Source: Lota lota
Lineage: Eukaryota; Chordata; Actinopteri; Gadiformes; Lotidae
Assembly (NCBI GenBank): GCA_026745465.1
Contig: JACYXH010000363.1
Location: forward strand, 848,501-912,500
Reading direction: 5' to 3'
DNA length: 64,000 nt
Position 1 is the first letter of the stretch. Each line of letters begins with the position of its first letter. Below are positions 1 through 20,609 of this stretch, piece by piece. The notes under the pieces are model-generated. The model had not been told where the DNA came from. It did no database searches and saw only the letters and a list, made by a program, of their open reading frames with translations. Both the position numbers and the translations under genes were made by a program.

Positions 1-945
1 TTTAACATGACAAGCAAGGATATGAAATGGCTGCTTGTCGACAATGAAACAAAGCGCAAGTTATTTAGGCTACTGTGATCAATACCACAGTTGTAGAAAC
101 TACAACCATAAAACAGTTATGTCTGTGTCTAGTGGGGAGTAGTTTCATGAATAAAACCATTTCTATCCGTGGGTCTAGTGGGGAGTTGTTTTAATTAAAC
201 AGCTTTCTGTGTGTCTAGTGGTCTGTCCAGGGCTGCTGTGCGGTCAGTGGTACCGGGCTGGTGGAGGGACTCGACTGGCTCTCTATGCAGGTCCAGAAAC
301 ACTAGACCACCGGACCTGGGAACACCTGGACCTACTGCACTTTATACAGACCTCCAACTGATCATGATGATGTCACTTAGTTCCGCCTCAATGAGTCCAG
401 AACCTTCTGAGAATTATCTAGTGACCGTCTGGGTCGGGCGAATGAAGGCGAAGTTGGATTGGATTTGGTGGTAAAAGTTTTTTTGCACTCCTTCCACCTA
501 TGAATGGCCTATAAATACACTAACTATAATCAAATATTGCTGCTGAATATTAATCATAAATGTAAATAGTATATTCTGCATCAGAGTAAGTGGAAGGTTT
601 CTATTAAATATGAACTGGGAGTTCATACGACGTGATCAATAAAGTTGACTCAAATCAAAGCAGGAAGTGTTTCTGTTACATGAGAGCAGTCGTCACATTT
701 GTTAAATTATACCAGCCAATCACAACTCAGATTACGTTGGGTTACACCATGCTCCTCATCGCATCATCATCAGCATTACATGTGCTCCACAGGGCGCATT
801 CACAAATATAATAACATTCAATTTCACAACGACAGAAAACAATCAATGTATAACAAATCCTAGCTTAGACGGCTATCGGGCACCCCCCAGCACGAGAAGG
901 GAAGCACCTTCCATTGAATTATGCCAGAGTTTCCTCGCCCAATGC

Positions 946-1052
946 TGGGTTGGGTCATATTATCTTGGTTAGATTGGGTTATATTAGTCAAGGTTAGAAT
1001 GGTTTATATTAGTCTAGGTTAGAATGGGTTACATTCGTCTAGGTTAGGTAGT
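946..1052. repeat. Degenerate ~30-bp minisatellite
   Basis: About four imperfect units carry the phrase GGTTAGAATGGGTTATATTA followed by GTCTAG. The rest of positions 1-1080 shows no convincing exon on either strand. The short open frame at 211-474 has no recognisable product. The stretch downstream of PDE12 is read as intergenic. Confidence 0.6.
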
Positions 1053-1088
1053 TAGATAAAACATGGAACCAGTGATTCTTGTTGATGG

Positions 1089-1094
1089 TTTATT
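1089..1094 (-). terminator. PDE12: Poly(A) signal of PDE12
   Basis: TTTATT on the plus strand is AATAAA in the PDE12 sense. It lies about 130 bases past the stop codon, a normal distance for a short 3' UTR. Choosing this hexamer as the used signal is inference. Confidence 0.5.
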
Positions 1095-1224
1095 TTCCAA
1101 AACATCACGTCACGGCATCATCTCACATAAAATAAATGGTTCTCCTGTTTCAACACTGTATGCAGTCCTTCAACCACAACACAGTTCTCAGTTCACACAT
1201 GCTCAGTCCCGAGGGTGACGAGGT

Positions 1225-4200
1225 TCAGGCTCTGAAGCGCAGGTCACAGACCAGAGCGATGTGGTCGGAGGGGTGGGCTACGCTGGGCAGCGCTTGGTGA
1301 CTGGTCACCTCCTCGTGGCTGGGCATTGGAATCACCTGATCCACCTGCAGGACAAACTCTGGGATTAGCAGGTAGCAGCTAACTTAGCCTAGCACATAGC
1401 CTGTAACTAGCCTAGCATGTAGCCTGTAACTTAGCTCTGCATGTAGCTGTTATCATATGTGTCGTTTCTTACTTAGCCTAGCATGCAGCACCCGTCCTCA
1501 TTGCTAAACTAATTCACTCTTCAGGGTTTAAATAAAGTAATATCTATTTATCTTTGGCTGCATTAGCATGTAGCCGCTATCTTAGAATCATAGCATGTAC
1601 CCTAGGACGTATGTACAGCAGCATGTAGCTTAACAGTACCTCAAGGCCATCAGGCTGCAGGAAGACATAGTCAAGGACGCCATGGAAACCCCCTACATAG
1701 TTGGTGTAGGCGGGGTCTCCGCAGGCACTGAGCAGAGGAGGGAGAGGCGAGCGCAACTCCATGGGGAGGGACTCCTCTGGACCACCAGAGACCCAGTCTG
1801 GGTGGGAGTCTGGCACCACACCACCCTGGATCAACTGGCAGACACCTGGGAGGGGGTTGTTTATTAATGTTTTGTATTGTATACACATTTTATATTCTAT
1901 ATATATATATATATATATATATTGTAAAACCAAATGTTTCTTATTTATGGCTCTTATTTAACTGTTTCTGCTGCGGCAATGTAAATGTACATTTTCCACA
2001 CCAATAAAGCACTTTGATTTGAATAGGCAGAGAGAGAGAGAGAGAGAGAGGCATTCATTACGTTTCCATGCAGAGGGAAACCTCTGTTAGGCAGTTTAAC
2101 CGGGTTACAGGCATTTACATGACCCCAGGTAGCTGGGTTACAAAAGCAAGTTCAAGATGCAATATTTTGGCCCTCTTGAACGTTGTCTTTTTGGCAGCTC
2201 TTCAGTTAACAGTGACAGATTGTTCCTGTAGCATGAGCTGGTAAAAACATTTGTTGGGCGGGATAACCTAGGTTTGGGGTTATCTAGGTGTTCAGGGAGG
2301 GGTTACCTGAGTCAGGGGTGGAGTTGAAGTCTCCACAGAAGATGAAGGCGGCTCCAGGTGCTTCCTGTTTGATCACATGACTAAGGTGTTGCATGGCCAC
2401 ACCCATCTGCACCAGACGGACGTTTCCCCCTGAAGGAACAAAACAAAATATTAAAATCCACAACATTGCAGGAAATGCAAATTAAGCTTTAGTGTGTTAG
2501 GGGTTGCCTTTAGGATGCTGGTAGGTGGGGTTACATTTAGGGTGCTAGTAGGTGGGGTGAGGGGTTACCTTTAGGGTGCCAGTACAAATGAGTGTTTCCC
2601 ACACACAGCTTATTGGAGGGGTCATTCAGGTCCTCAAACACAGACACCTACAAGAGAGAAAGGGAGAGAGAGATTTATTACCCTCACTTCTGAATGGTTC
2701 AAATTAGAGGCACATGACATCACCAGCCCATCACTGTGTTCCCGTGGTTACCTGCAGGGTGGTGGACAGGTGGAGGATCTTGTCCTTGAAGACAGGATTA
2801 GCAGAGACTCTCTCCAGCATGTCGCTGTGCAGGGGGTCGGAGGTCAGCGCTTCGCTTAGCATGATGTCATGACGACTCAGCAGACGCAGCCGTGACCTGG
2901 AAACCCACCGTCACATGACCATCACTATCCAATTTGGAGGCCACGCTAAGACAGCCTCCATATTGGATAGTGATGATCATCCCATGACCCTCACTATCCA
3001 CTATGGAGGCCATGCTGAAACAGCCAATCAGCGGGTGAGGAGTGGTTGTGGGCGGGGCTAACCTGCGGTAGAAGGTGGCCAGCCCCTCATGTTGGCGTTC
3101 CTTGACCCGGAAGATTCCATCCAGACCGTACGCGTCCAGTGCCGGAGCCAGGCTGTCTGAAAACACTCCTGGAGGATACACAGCACAATAACATTACATT
3201 ACATTTATTTAGCTGACACTTTTGTCCAAAGCAACTAACAATACATGCACTTAACCATGAAAATATAACCCAAAATGTGCAAGAATCATTTGAGTACATA
3301 AAATAAATAAGATGGCTTTAACTGCTACAATATGGAAACAAGTTTCAGCTGTCCTAATGTCAGTGGGGAGCTCGTTCCACATTTGTGGAGCCAGGACAGC
3401 AAACAATCGTGATTTTGTTGAGTGGCAGCTGGGGTTCCCATGTAGTGAGCACTGTAGCGGTTGGCATTCATAGAGCGTAGTGGATGGGCTGGGGTGTATG
3501 GTTTGACCATGTCCTGGATGAGGACATGGTCCTACACAACTTATATTACATTACCTGTGTCTACCTCCTGCAGACAGAGCAAATCTGCCCTGTAGCCCGC
3601 CAGCTCCTTCAGCAGAAGGTTGAAGCGGTAGTCCAGCTGGAGGGCATAGGGGGGGCAGTAAGGGTACAGCACCGTCCGGGACATCTCCGTCTGGGCGTAC
3701 ACGTCCGCCAGGATGTTGTAGGACAACACCCTCAGCCCCCCCGGCCCTGCCACCCTCCCCGTGTAGGCGTGCCGGTTATCACATGTGCACCAGCCGGGCC
3801 CCGCCTCTACCGTCGCCACAGAGACCAGCTCCTTGGGTGGTCCGCTGCGCGCCCCGTCCCGAGGGGTGGCGACAACCTTCAGCCTGGAGCCGATGTCCAG
3901 ATTAGACGGCAAGTAGACACGCCCATTTCCTGCCGGCACCCACTCTGCTTCCTTTGTGGGGGCGTCGCCCGCTGGGCTGGGAGCATGAGGTAGTGGATAT
4001 GATGAGATGATTGGTCTATAGATCATAGTATAGTAGTATATCATAGCATAGTAGTATGACAAAGTACAGATAATCGTACAGTGTAGTATAGTTTAGTATA
4101 AAAGAGTACGTACAGTGTAGTGTAGTACAGTATTGTTTAGAAAACATAGTATAGTAGTATAGAAAACAGTATATTACAGTATAATATAGTTCGTTTGATA

Positions 4201-4802
4201 ATTTAGAATAGATAACTTTGCTCTGTGTACCTTGCGGTAGCTTCGTGTTTGTACCAGGTCAACTCACAGTCCTCCAGCCGGCCGAACTCCACCTCAAGCC
4301 GGGGGCAGACGGGGAAGCCGGCCAGCAGACAACCTGGCAGCTGGGCCCGGGTGAAGCTCGGTCCGTTCCGCTGCACCTCGTATATCATCTCTCCGATGTG
4401 GAGAGTCGTGCCGTCTTGCCAGGCCTCGCAGTTCTCCGCATCCTCCGATACCGCCTCCCCGTTGTAGAGCAGCTTCACCACTACAGGCTCGGCGGCAGCC
4501 TGGGGGGCTTTGCTCTTCTTGGACTTCTTGGCTCGACCTCCCTGACCGCCGCCCCTGGCCGCGTTGTTAGCGATCCGGAGCAGGACTTTCCCAAGCTCCT
4601 CAGTCTGGTCCCGCAGCATGTGTCGGTGGCTCCCGTCCAGGACGAAGGAGATGGTGAGTTTGGGTTCCCCGGCGATACACCTGACCACGACCCTGTCATC
4701 CATCCTGCTGAGGAACGGACGGCTTTGCAAATGAAAAGTCCTTGTAACAGATGCCACGTAGCGTGAAAACAATCTCGAGGTCGTGGGAATATATTTTAAC
4801 AT
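1225..4802 (-). CDS. PDE12: 2',5'-phosphodiesterase 12 (mitochondrial RNA deadenylase), 8 coding exons
   Basis: Complete gene. Exons in sense order: 4802-4231, 3976-3555, 3168-3063, 2896-2752, 2647-2569, 2429-2307, 1845-1640 and 1344-1225, giving 590 aa with GT/AG at every border. In the family this enzyme removes poly(A) from mitochondrial RNAs and cleaves 2',5'-oligoadenylate. The start at 4802 gives an Arg-rich presequence free of acidic residues (MLKYIPTTSRLFSRYVASV) before the conserved MDDRVVVRCIAGEPK, which suits mitochondrial import. The C-terminal half is an EEP-type nuclease: LSYNILADVYAQTE near residue 276, metal-binding Glu in LQEVD near 328, CGDFNST near 474 and HPSDH near 577. 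All expected catalytic motifs are present. Human PDE12, as I recall it, has only three exons, so the extra introns are notable. Identity rests on near-continuous similarity to the human protein. Confidence 0.97.
1898..1922. repeat. (TA)n microsatellite in a PDE12 intron
   Basis: A short TA run lies just upstream, in gene sense, of PDE12 exon 7. A (GA)n run follows at about 2031-2050. Confidence 0.8.
1958..2028 (+). mobile_element. Short LINE 3' tail remnant
   Basis: The stretch ends in CCAATAAAGCACTTTGATTT, preceded by a GTAAATGTACATTTTCCACA-like segment. This is typical of the 3' ends of teleost non-LTR elements. A similar tail lies at 9560-9620 in the opposite orientation. No coding part remains. 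Confidence 0.45.
2495..2585 (-). repeat. Minisatellite spanning the PDE12 exon 5 donor
   Basis: The real junction at 2569/2568 reads TACTGGCACCCTAAAG then GTAACCCC in gene sense. Two further copies follow in the intron with TACTAGCACCCTAAAT and TACCAGCATCCTAAAG. About 16 exonic bases and the donor region are therefore triplicated. Confidence 0.8.
2900..3060. repeat. Degenerate intronic repeat in PDE12
   Basis: Three imperfect copies of an ATGACC-ATCACTATCCA-TTTGGAGGCC phrase fill the intron between exons 3 and 4. One copy is inverted, which could give a short hairpin. No exon is seen in it. Confidence 0.5.
3190..3545. mobile_element. Interspersed repeat fragment in PDE12 intron 2
   Basis: The sequence carries the widespread teleost phrase ACATTACATTTATTTAGC-GACACTTTTGTCCAAAGC, then a segment with GTGGGGAGCTCGTTCCAC. 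I recognise this as dispersed repeat sequence but cannot name the family. A weaker relative of its middle part (GCAAGAATCAT-GAGTACAT) is near 35800. Confidence 0.45.
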
Positions 4803-6921
4803 AAGGACAGGACAAAATACCCAGAGCTAAAAATGTAATATTGACAGCACGGTCCAGACGGTTTTTATCTTTATATTCCTGTTTGATGTCAGAACTATAA
4901 AAACCAACACGGAGAAACTCAACCTGTCCGAGGATAGTCAACTCGCTTATTTCAAAGACAATATGAAGACATTTTCCCTTAAAATACACAGACTGTATCC
5001 ACATAGGCAATGGGGTTCGAAACAATTTCATTCGAGTGATTGCAAGCGATGTAAAGGTGTATTTTGTTTTATTTTATTCCATCTTTCTCGCTATCTGGTG
5101 TTTTCTCTGTCACTCTCCCATGCGGAATATTCCTGTGTTGTGATGATGATTCTTCTTCCGGGTGGTGGTGTCATCTTGAGGAGATCCAATCAGCGGCGCC
5201 CAGTGGTCAAGAGCCAACATTACAATACACAACATAACATTACAATAGTTATAATACAAAATGTAATTGTACAATAATACTACTAGTATTGTTCTTATAA
5301 AACACCCGTTATGTATGCAAAGCAGCTTTCATAAAAACTATCCACATTTGCATGATTATATACATATCTATACAAATGCCAAAACTGTCATAGATTACAA
5401 AACTGCCAGAGATCTAATTTCAAAATAAGTGAAGATGACAAAACAGGCTAGTTTGTTTGTTATAAAACACTGTTTATTACAAATTATTCAAGGTTATAGT
5501 CTATTGCAAAGACACTTAAAGGTTGTTATTTTGTATTGTAAGGTAACACCTGGCTCAGTAAATAAACAAGCTCTGTGTTTCCAACATAACCAAACATTTG
5601 GCGGCAGACATTTTAGAATGTACAAGCTAAACAACACAGAACATAGATTAGTTAAAACCTGTAGTGGTTCAAATCATGAACGTCTAAACTCAATCCTCAA
5701 ACCAACCCTTCTTAGGTTTAGTTAATTAATTTATGAGCATAAACGGTTGATTAATTAAAAGGGTAACTATGTTTCACATTAGGAGATACTGTCGTGGGTC
5801 ATCATTGGAATTAGCTTGATGTCCATCTGATGACTTCACAGTTAAACACCCCTTCCTCTACTCCCCTCCACTCCTCTCATTTATCAATGCATCTTCAGAC
5901 ACTTCACAAGGCTTCACAGCTGTTACAGACGCTAAATACATATTTATAAATACATGAATAAATACATACGGTATGAGGTTTGTCATGTTAGGAGCCAGCA
6001 GGATGTCTATAAAATCATGCTGTAAGCAGGGATCAACATAATATTATCTGCATGTTTCAATTTCCCCACTAAACAGTGGGTTGTGCTGTATGTTGCGGCA
6101 CGTTGCTGTATGAATAGATACACGTTCTCTGTCTTCCACTTGAAGTTCAAGTTCTTAATGATTCAAGAAGTTCAGAACTGTTCCAAACACCAACCCTACC
6201 CCCATTCTGTAGTCCTGAGAGGAGGTAACACCACATTGTAGTCCTTGTATGTGTCATGTGATTGGCCAATGGCTGACTATATTTGTCTTACAGGTAGCTG
6301 GAGCACCAATAATGTTGCAGTGGGGGGTGAGGCATGGGATGTAAAACACACAGAGGAGCTAGGGGCGAACTCAGCGGTGATGAGTGACACATGATGAGCA
6401 TCCAGCAGAGTGGTGGACACTAGGTTGGGCATTAGGAATATAGGCAGCCAACAGCCATGAATTCAGTGCTTTTAACTCCAAAAACATGTATTTAGGTTTA
6501 GAAATCAGGAAAGCCATACGAGTTTTGATTCCGTTGGTTTTAGAATGTCAAACAAAGCTGATTGGACGCGCTTCGATAGGTCAGAGTTAACCGGGTCAAA
6601 GTTGAACTAGTTTGATCTTTGAGTCCAGTGTCAAGGTGGAGAATCTAAGGTTTATGGTACGCCCAATTAGTGTTGGGCTTTAACGCTCAACTACATAGGT
6701 AAACATCCGCAACGCAGACACTGAAAGCTCATCATGTGTTGACCACTTAAAAGGTTCTGGGTTCGATACCCCTCAATCCCTGCTGACCTGCTCCTTCACG
6801 ATACTTCACCTACTGAAGGGTCTGACCTGTGTAGAGTTGGACAAGTCGACCATCCATTATCCATTATCCAGAGGAGGAGAACCAGGCCGGAGGACCAGAG
6901 GAGAACCAGAGAACCTGAGCT
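4803..6921. other. Gene-poor interval between PDE12 and ATP6AP1L
   Basis: AT-rich, with no exon, RNA gene or clear repeat family recognised. The open frames at 4963-5277 and 5429-5725 lack splice context and similarity. A B-box-like GGTTCGATACC at about 6763 hints at an old tRNA-derived SINE remnant around 6700-6790. The start of this interval must hold the PDE12 promoter. Confidence 0.5.
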
Positions 6922-13184
<6,263 letters not shown>

Positions 13185-14021
13185 CCCGAAGCTATATTGA
13201 CAATACCGAAACACACCGCGAATTCCTTCTCTCTCTCTCCCTCTCCCTCTCCCTCTCTCTCTCGCTCTCTCTCTACCTCTCTCACAGTCTTTCCTCCCCT
13301 CTTTCTCTCTCTCTTGCTCTCTGTGCCAGCTGAGGCTCTCTACATCTTAATCTGATTTGATGACAGCTCGGGTCTCCAAACTCACATGACTGATGCTGCA
13401 CGAAGCCAATCAGAACGCGATAACAGAGACAGTGGGCGGGAACATTACTGTTGCCACGCCCGTTGATTTACGCTCTCTGATCCCAAGCGCGAGCACAGTA
13501 CGCAAGCACTGTGCATTAAAAATATTGGTAACACGAGGTATTGCTTGTTTGACCCCTACTTTATTGATCAAGGTGTATAAATGACGATTTAATTAATCGT
13601 ATTCAATCGTTGTATTCAAAACCCCTCTGTCCCATCTCTGTTCCTCGACAAGTTATATTAATGTAGAATATACTGAAATAAACATATACAATTATATATG
13701 AACTGTATTGATAGCCAACCTTGATTAAAGACGGAGATTTGCCACTTCAACAAACATTTCTAACAGATTATTATGTAATAAGGATTAATGAATGGAAAAT
13801 AAATGTCCTCCACATTTTAATATTGAAAAATAAAAAATACATTTTCTAAAATGTCAAATTATGTATATTTTTCTCAACTTCAATTGTCATGGCACGAAAT
13901 TGGCACGAAAAAAGCGTTTAATTCCGATCGTTTCAACAAACCACTCAGTATTTTAATCAGGCGCTAGCAGGCCACCATCCTCTGGGTCCTCGAAATATTC
14001 TTAGCCGCGGTGCATCTTGGG
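13185..14021. promoter_or_regulatory. Shared divergent promoter region of ATP6AP1L and RPS23
   Basis: The two genes start about 840 bp apart on opposite strands, so this stretch must serve both. The RPS23 side has the 5' TOP start region. The middle (13600-13900) is AT-rich. The same head-to-head order is what I recall for human chromosome 5. No TATA box is obvious on the RPS23 side. Confidence 0.6.
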
Positions 14022-14033
14022 TCTTTCCTTTCC
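14022..14033 (+). promoter_or_regulatory. RPS23: 5' TOP tract / start site of RPS23
   Basis: TCTTTCCTTTCC lies 24-35 bases before the ATG. Ribosomal protein mRNAs start with a C inside such a pyrimidine tract, which puts their translation under mTOR/LARP1 control. The exact start base is inferred. Confidence 0.7.
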
Positions 14034-14056
14034 AGTCCCGTCTCTGATCTGCAAAC

Positions 14057-15878
<1,822 letters not shown>

Positions 15879-15892
15879 ACTGCTCCACGCTC

Positions 15893-15898
15893 AATAAA
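15893..15898 (+). terminator. RPS23: Poly(A) signal of RPS23
   Basis: AATAAA only 15 bases past the stop codon, giving the very short 3' UTR typical of ribosomal protein genes. Confidence 0.85.
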
Positions 15899-17225
15899 CA
15901 CTTTTTGAGTTCACTCCTTGTCCTTCTCTTGTTGTTCCCGCTTGGAATCTACTGCTGTAACAGGAAACTTAACTAACTCAAAACTAAATACACTGGTAGT
16001 GACAACCCTGTTGTTCGGACTGACCAATAAGATGGATGGCATGTTGGACCTCGACTCAATTATGGGTAGCCAGTTGTAATCCAACATTTTGTAGTTTCAC
16101 GGGGTGCTCATGGAAAACCAGAATTAAATAATTCCAGTCATGGAAATACAGGGAATCTCAAAAGCTGGAACATGTAATAGGAAATTGGGAAGTTATGCTG
16201 CAGGACCATTCAATTACGTGTGGGATATGTTCAGTCACCAACTAAAAGTTGCACAATTGTCTGTTGGGTTATGGCAAAGCTTGCAATGCTCTGTGAGGAG
16301 GTACTCTGAGATGTAAGTGAACATTTTCAAATTCATGTGTGCATCTTTCGAGAATGGCAAAATATTCGATAAGACTGCAGTTGCTTAAGGGCCCTTGTTT
16401 AAGCCCCATCTGCACAGTCAGGGTCCCATTCAGGGTAAGGGCACACTTGTGGTGGCAGGGCTTGGTGCTTGAGCGTTAATTGTCAGTCAAATTCTCAGGC
16501 TAAATAACATTTACGAATATTCAGCATTCAAACATTTTCTGCGCTGGCATATAAAGAACTACCTGCATACCTTACAAGTTGTTTTTCTGTTATGCTACTT
16601 ATTTTGGAGATTAGGGTGGCTGCTACTGAAGGTTCATACAGTGAAATATGAACCTCTGAACACAGGTAATGGAAAATGGTCATCCTAAAAAAGTGAACCA
16701 TATCTCGATTTATCTAAGGAATTATTATTATTGGGACACCAAATAAATAAATGCAACGTCAGAGTTGTGTATTGGACTGCTTTAATGCAAACAAACGTGC
16801 AAGGAAGACCATGACGGCACATTTTTAAAACACCATACACCATGTATAGACGTGAGCTGCAATGTGTAGGTTACTCATCTTGATGGTTCAAGGTTTTACC
16901 TTGGTTTATTAAATCATTGTGGCCCCGGCGAAGGGAGGAACCAGACGAGAGCCCAGGGTATTGGTTAATTACAACTGCCGTGCCCCATACACCGCACGAC
17001 CCCGAGAGTTGCCTTTTATTAGCACACCACACACAACAAAATACACGTCATGCTCCCCAACCTTGACTCCCAGGGTCCCTTACTGCACAGAGCGCGGCGA
17101 GCAGGTGTATGTAAAGCTGACATTGGGTCACAGGTGATGTGTATTCAGATCAGACACTCATTGAAAGACAACAGTCTTGATCTTGACATAGTGCTCATCT
17201 CCTGATTGACTATAACGAACTGGCA
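15899..17225. other. Gene-free interval after RPS23
   Basis: No exon is recognised. Around 16915-17140 base composition shifts to GC-rich with an open frame that has no recognisable product; it may be the edge of an insertion. The rest is ordinary AT-rich spacer. Confidence 0.4.
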
Positions 17226-17228
17226 TCA

Positions 17229-17697
17229 GTAAACATGGCTGAAATATCCAACCGTGGCTGAAATATTCAACCATCGATGAAGAGTAAGCCTAAGCACTTT
17301 ACAACAGATCCTCTAGATACTGTATTGTGAAATAAATATTAAAGTTGTTTGCTTAAAAACGTATGTGAAATCAGTGTGCTTTCTAGACTCAACCCTCTTG
17401 GTTCTCAAGCGTTGTTTCCATACAACCAAGGCGCTCTGCCATTGAAATAAAATACTGGAATAAACAGTGACAATTGCAACAAATAAGCATATCGTTTATT
17501 TAAGCAAGGGTAGACTTCGGCAATACAATCGCACACTAATCCTTGATATCCTTTCCACACAACATTCAGTGTTTTGACAGTTAACCCATTGACTTATCAT
17601 CGGTTGGATAAAACAGCCGCGGTTGGATAAAAACAGTCGTGGTTGGATAAAACAGCCACCGTTGGATGATTTAGCCGTGGTTGGATAAACGGGGTGG
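17229..17697. repeat. Short repeats in two orientations before the unidentified coding block
   Basis: Five direct copies of GGTTGGATAAAACAGCC-like units, spaced 19-20 bp, begin at 17602, 17621, 17641, 17660 and 17679. Two copies in the opposite orientation (GGCTGAAATATCCAACC) lie at 17237-17272. A TATA-like TATATAAA follows at 17713-17720. The arrangement resembles clustered binding sites ahead of a promoter. Confidence 0.65.
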
Positions 17698-20340
17698 ATC
17701 CGCCTACTCTAGTATATAAAAGAACTCGCACAAGTAACATCGACATTACAGCCTGCGAGGATTCGAGAGATGCGTGACCGGCTCAAATCTTACACCGTAG
17801 ACTACAGTGCGCTTAGTGTTGTGTACAGCCTGGTTGATTTAAACACAATACTTTATAGTTCCATTGAAAACCGAGTGGCTTTATTCATCGATACACAACA
17901 ACATGGAGGATAAAACACCGAAACTTAGCGTGACAGAACATCCTCCGTGGTATTTGACCCCTGATTTCAAATATGTTTTCAGCTGTGAAAGCACACAAGG
18001 ACTGTTTGATAAAGTGGTCAACCTGATGATGTGCAAGCAAGAGAGACTATCTGAAAGAGAGAAAATATACAAACTATCGTATCTAAACTAAAATATCTAC
18101 AAGACTATCAGGAGCATGGTGATCCGGGACACTGACACTACACAGCAAAAGCCTTCACGCTTGCTGCTGCTTGCGCTGATGGACCTAGTGGACATTGAAG
18201 GTGGGAACAACTTTGAGTCTATGGCAAGTGTAGACAAGGCTGGTCTCAAACACGTGCTGCTGGCATATGGTAACTACACAACCTTCTATATACCGAATAA
18301 AGAGCTGATAAGCACCAACGGTAAGAAGGTGATTCCAGTGGTCACGCAGTACTCTGCAAAACACAACCTCGTCTCCTACGACACCAGCAGGTCCATGATC
18401 TGCACCTACACCGTCGTTATGCCGACAACCGGTGAAGGCAATGGGAAGTCGTACTTTGTGCAAGAGGTACTGTTTGTCCCAGGACTCGAGAGCCTCGAGT
18501 TGCTAAAAAGGGTCATGGGTAACAAGTTCGAATTTTGGGGCATGACCCTCGAGGTGCCCACGCATTTCACAGCTCTCACTCCTTTTCAACAAATCCAGCC
18601 TTTCCAGTTGCTGCACACCGAGTACAAAACCCCATCTATCCAGAACAACAACGACGCGCTGGTTTCTCGCATGGAAGAGATACACCCCATGTGCTGCATG
18701 CTAGGCACGGCTTCGGCTGACATTTTGAAGAAAAAGCGTGATACCAGCGTGGATTGTTTCACCAAAACCCAAGTAATATGTAATCTGAAGCACTTCCACT
18801 ACGAGAACGATGGCACCTCATACTGTCTACTTCAGATTTGGAATATGTACTCCTCTGACATCATTCGCACAACCGTAAAAATAAGTGTATCAGTATGGTG
18901 GAGGAGCAGATGAGAATAAACTTGGCTGCGTTTACCCAAATCGCCTCCAGTTACGGTTGAAAGAGATACTGTGACGATGGGAACACCAAAATTGTCTCAG
19001 AGTGTGAAGAGTTGTTCAAAGATAAGACCCTGGACAACGTAACCAAAGCCCAGAAGATGTGGCACGCCCTGGTCAAACGTGATACAAGCAAGATCAAGGG
19101 CAGGGAGTTGGTAGAGATGCACGTCAACGCTAATGTGCTCTTTTTAAAACTTCGCACTTATCACAACAAATTCAAAGGGCCGATGGTAGGAGAAGGAGAG
19201 CATGTCGATCTACAGAGCAGATCATCCTCCCCACACTCTACCGAAGCTCAAGACGCTGATGTTTCGTCTAAGTGCCTGGCTGAGGTCGAGGAGCACAGCA
19301 AAGACAAGGCTATGGCTGGTGTCAGTGAGAAAGACGATTACTCTATCGTCACACCGGAAGCCATTCCGATTTCGATGTGGATCAAGAACATGTCGACTCT
19401 GCTGCTGAGTGAACCCTGGTTGAACGATGATAATCTCAGGAGAGAAGCTGTTTGTAATCTCCTGGGATTGGATAACACTCTGCTAGACAGAAGATACGGT
19501 GACATCCTTCGCGATTGGGTCATTAACAACCGAACTGTTGTCAATATACTTCAGAGTTACGGCTTGCAGGATAGACTCAGCAATGCTCTGGTGGATTGCT
19601 TAGCGTCTACGTCCACCGACAACTGGAGATGCAAGGTATTGTTGTCTTTCCAGGGTACCCGGGATCAACCGAGGGGGCATTCGGACCAGCTGGTGGCTAA
19701 ACTGTCCAACAAGATGAACCCTAACGCTCAACGCAATAAACGCGATCTGTGTAGTAAAATAGTTGTCAAATGTGCTATGAAACAAGCACCTTTTCACCAC
19801 ACCAAAGCAGTGAAGCAATGTCGCTCGGCTTCCAAGTAAAATAAGTCTTCAGCCTCTAAGTCATCCGGGTCCAAGGGTGACAAGAAGGCACGCGATTCAC
19901 AAGCACACAGCTTGCGCCGCAGGTACAGTCACGACGATGAGCACCCTTGGCTGAGCGAGGCTGAGGAAGTGAACAGTGAAGAGGAAGAGTGTCATGAGGA
20001 TGAAGATGAGATCCCCAGCGATCCCACTGGAGCAGCAAGAGACTCCCGAAAAGCAAGAACTCCGCAACCACCCCGGCGCTACATCTTCATATCGGAGTGC
20101 TGGTGTTTCACAGTCCCAGGGGTGGAGGTTAAGTGTAGAGGCTGCGAAAGTGGCCAAGTTGACCAATCAAGCTGCATGGCCTACTGACAACCTTCAACAA
20201 GAGTAATCAGATTACGAGGGAGAGAGGGAGTGGGACCGTGGGAAGGAAAGGCTAGACAGAGAGGCTCACCTGCTGAACCATCATGTGTAGCCTATTTCTG
20301 CTGCAGAGAAAAGGAAGCGGCCTGTACCTAGGCCCCTAAG
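17229..20340 (+). mobile_element. Unidentified intronless coding block, possible old virus-like insertion (fossil)
   Basis: About 2.4 kb of dense coding-like sequence (roughly 17.9-20.2 kb) sits between vertebrate genes, with its own TATA-like box and upstream repeats. It shows no introns. The predicted proteins look soluble; the last part is rich in acidic and basic residues. I recognise no domain and cannot name the family. A DNA-virus-like origin is only one possibility, and a domesticated host gene copy is another. It looks broken, with perhaps two to four breaks, yet frames remain long, so it is probably not very old. No terminal repeats or target duplication could be confirmed, so the outer limits are approximate. 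Confidence 0.4.
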
Positions 20341-20367
20341 TGCTTGCATAATACGATATTTAGAGGG

Positions 20368-20472
<105 letters not shown>

Positions 20473-20609
20473 AGAACCTTGCTCATCTGTAGTACTGTCA
20501 TCTACGTATTCGAATCCTGATTATAAAGCAGAGGAACCGAAGGTTGTTCTTAATACTTTGGATAGATATTTCATTAAGAAGTGATACGAATTGTTTAGTT
20601 TGCTATCTA

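Noticed and set aside
4218-4766. 182-codon plus-strand frame opposite PDE12 exon 1
   Set aside because: Shadow of the GC-rich PDE12 coding strand.
4803-6921. ARF4 expected from human gene order
   Set aside because: None of the conserved ARF phrases (GLDAAGKTT, WDVGGQ, NKQD) was found on either strand here or in 15899-22822.
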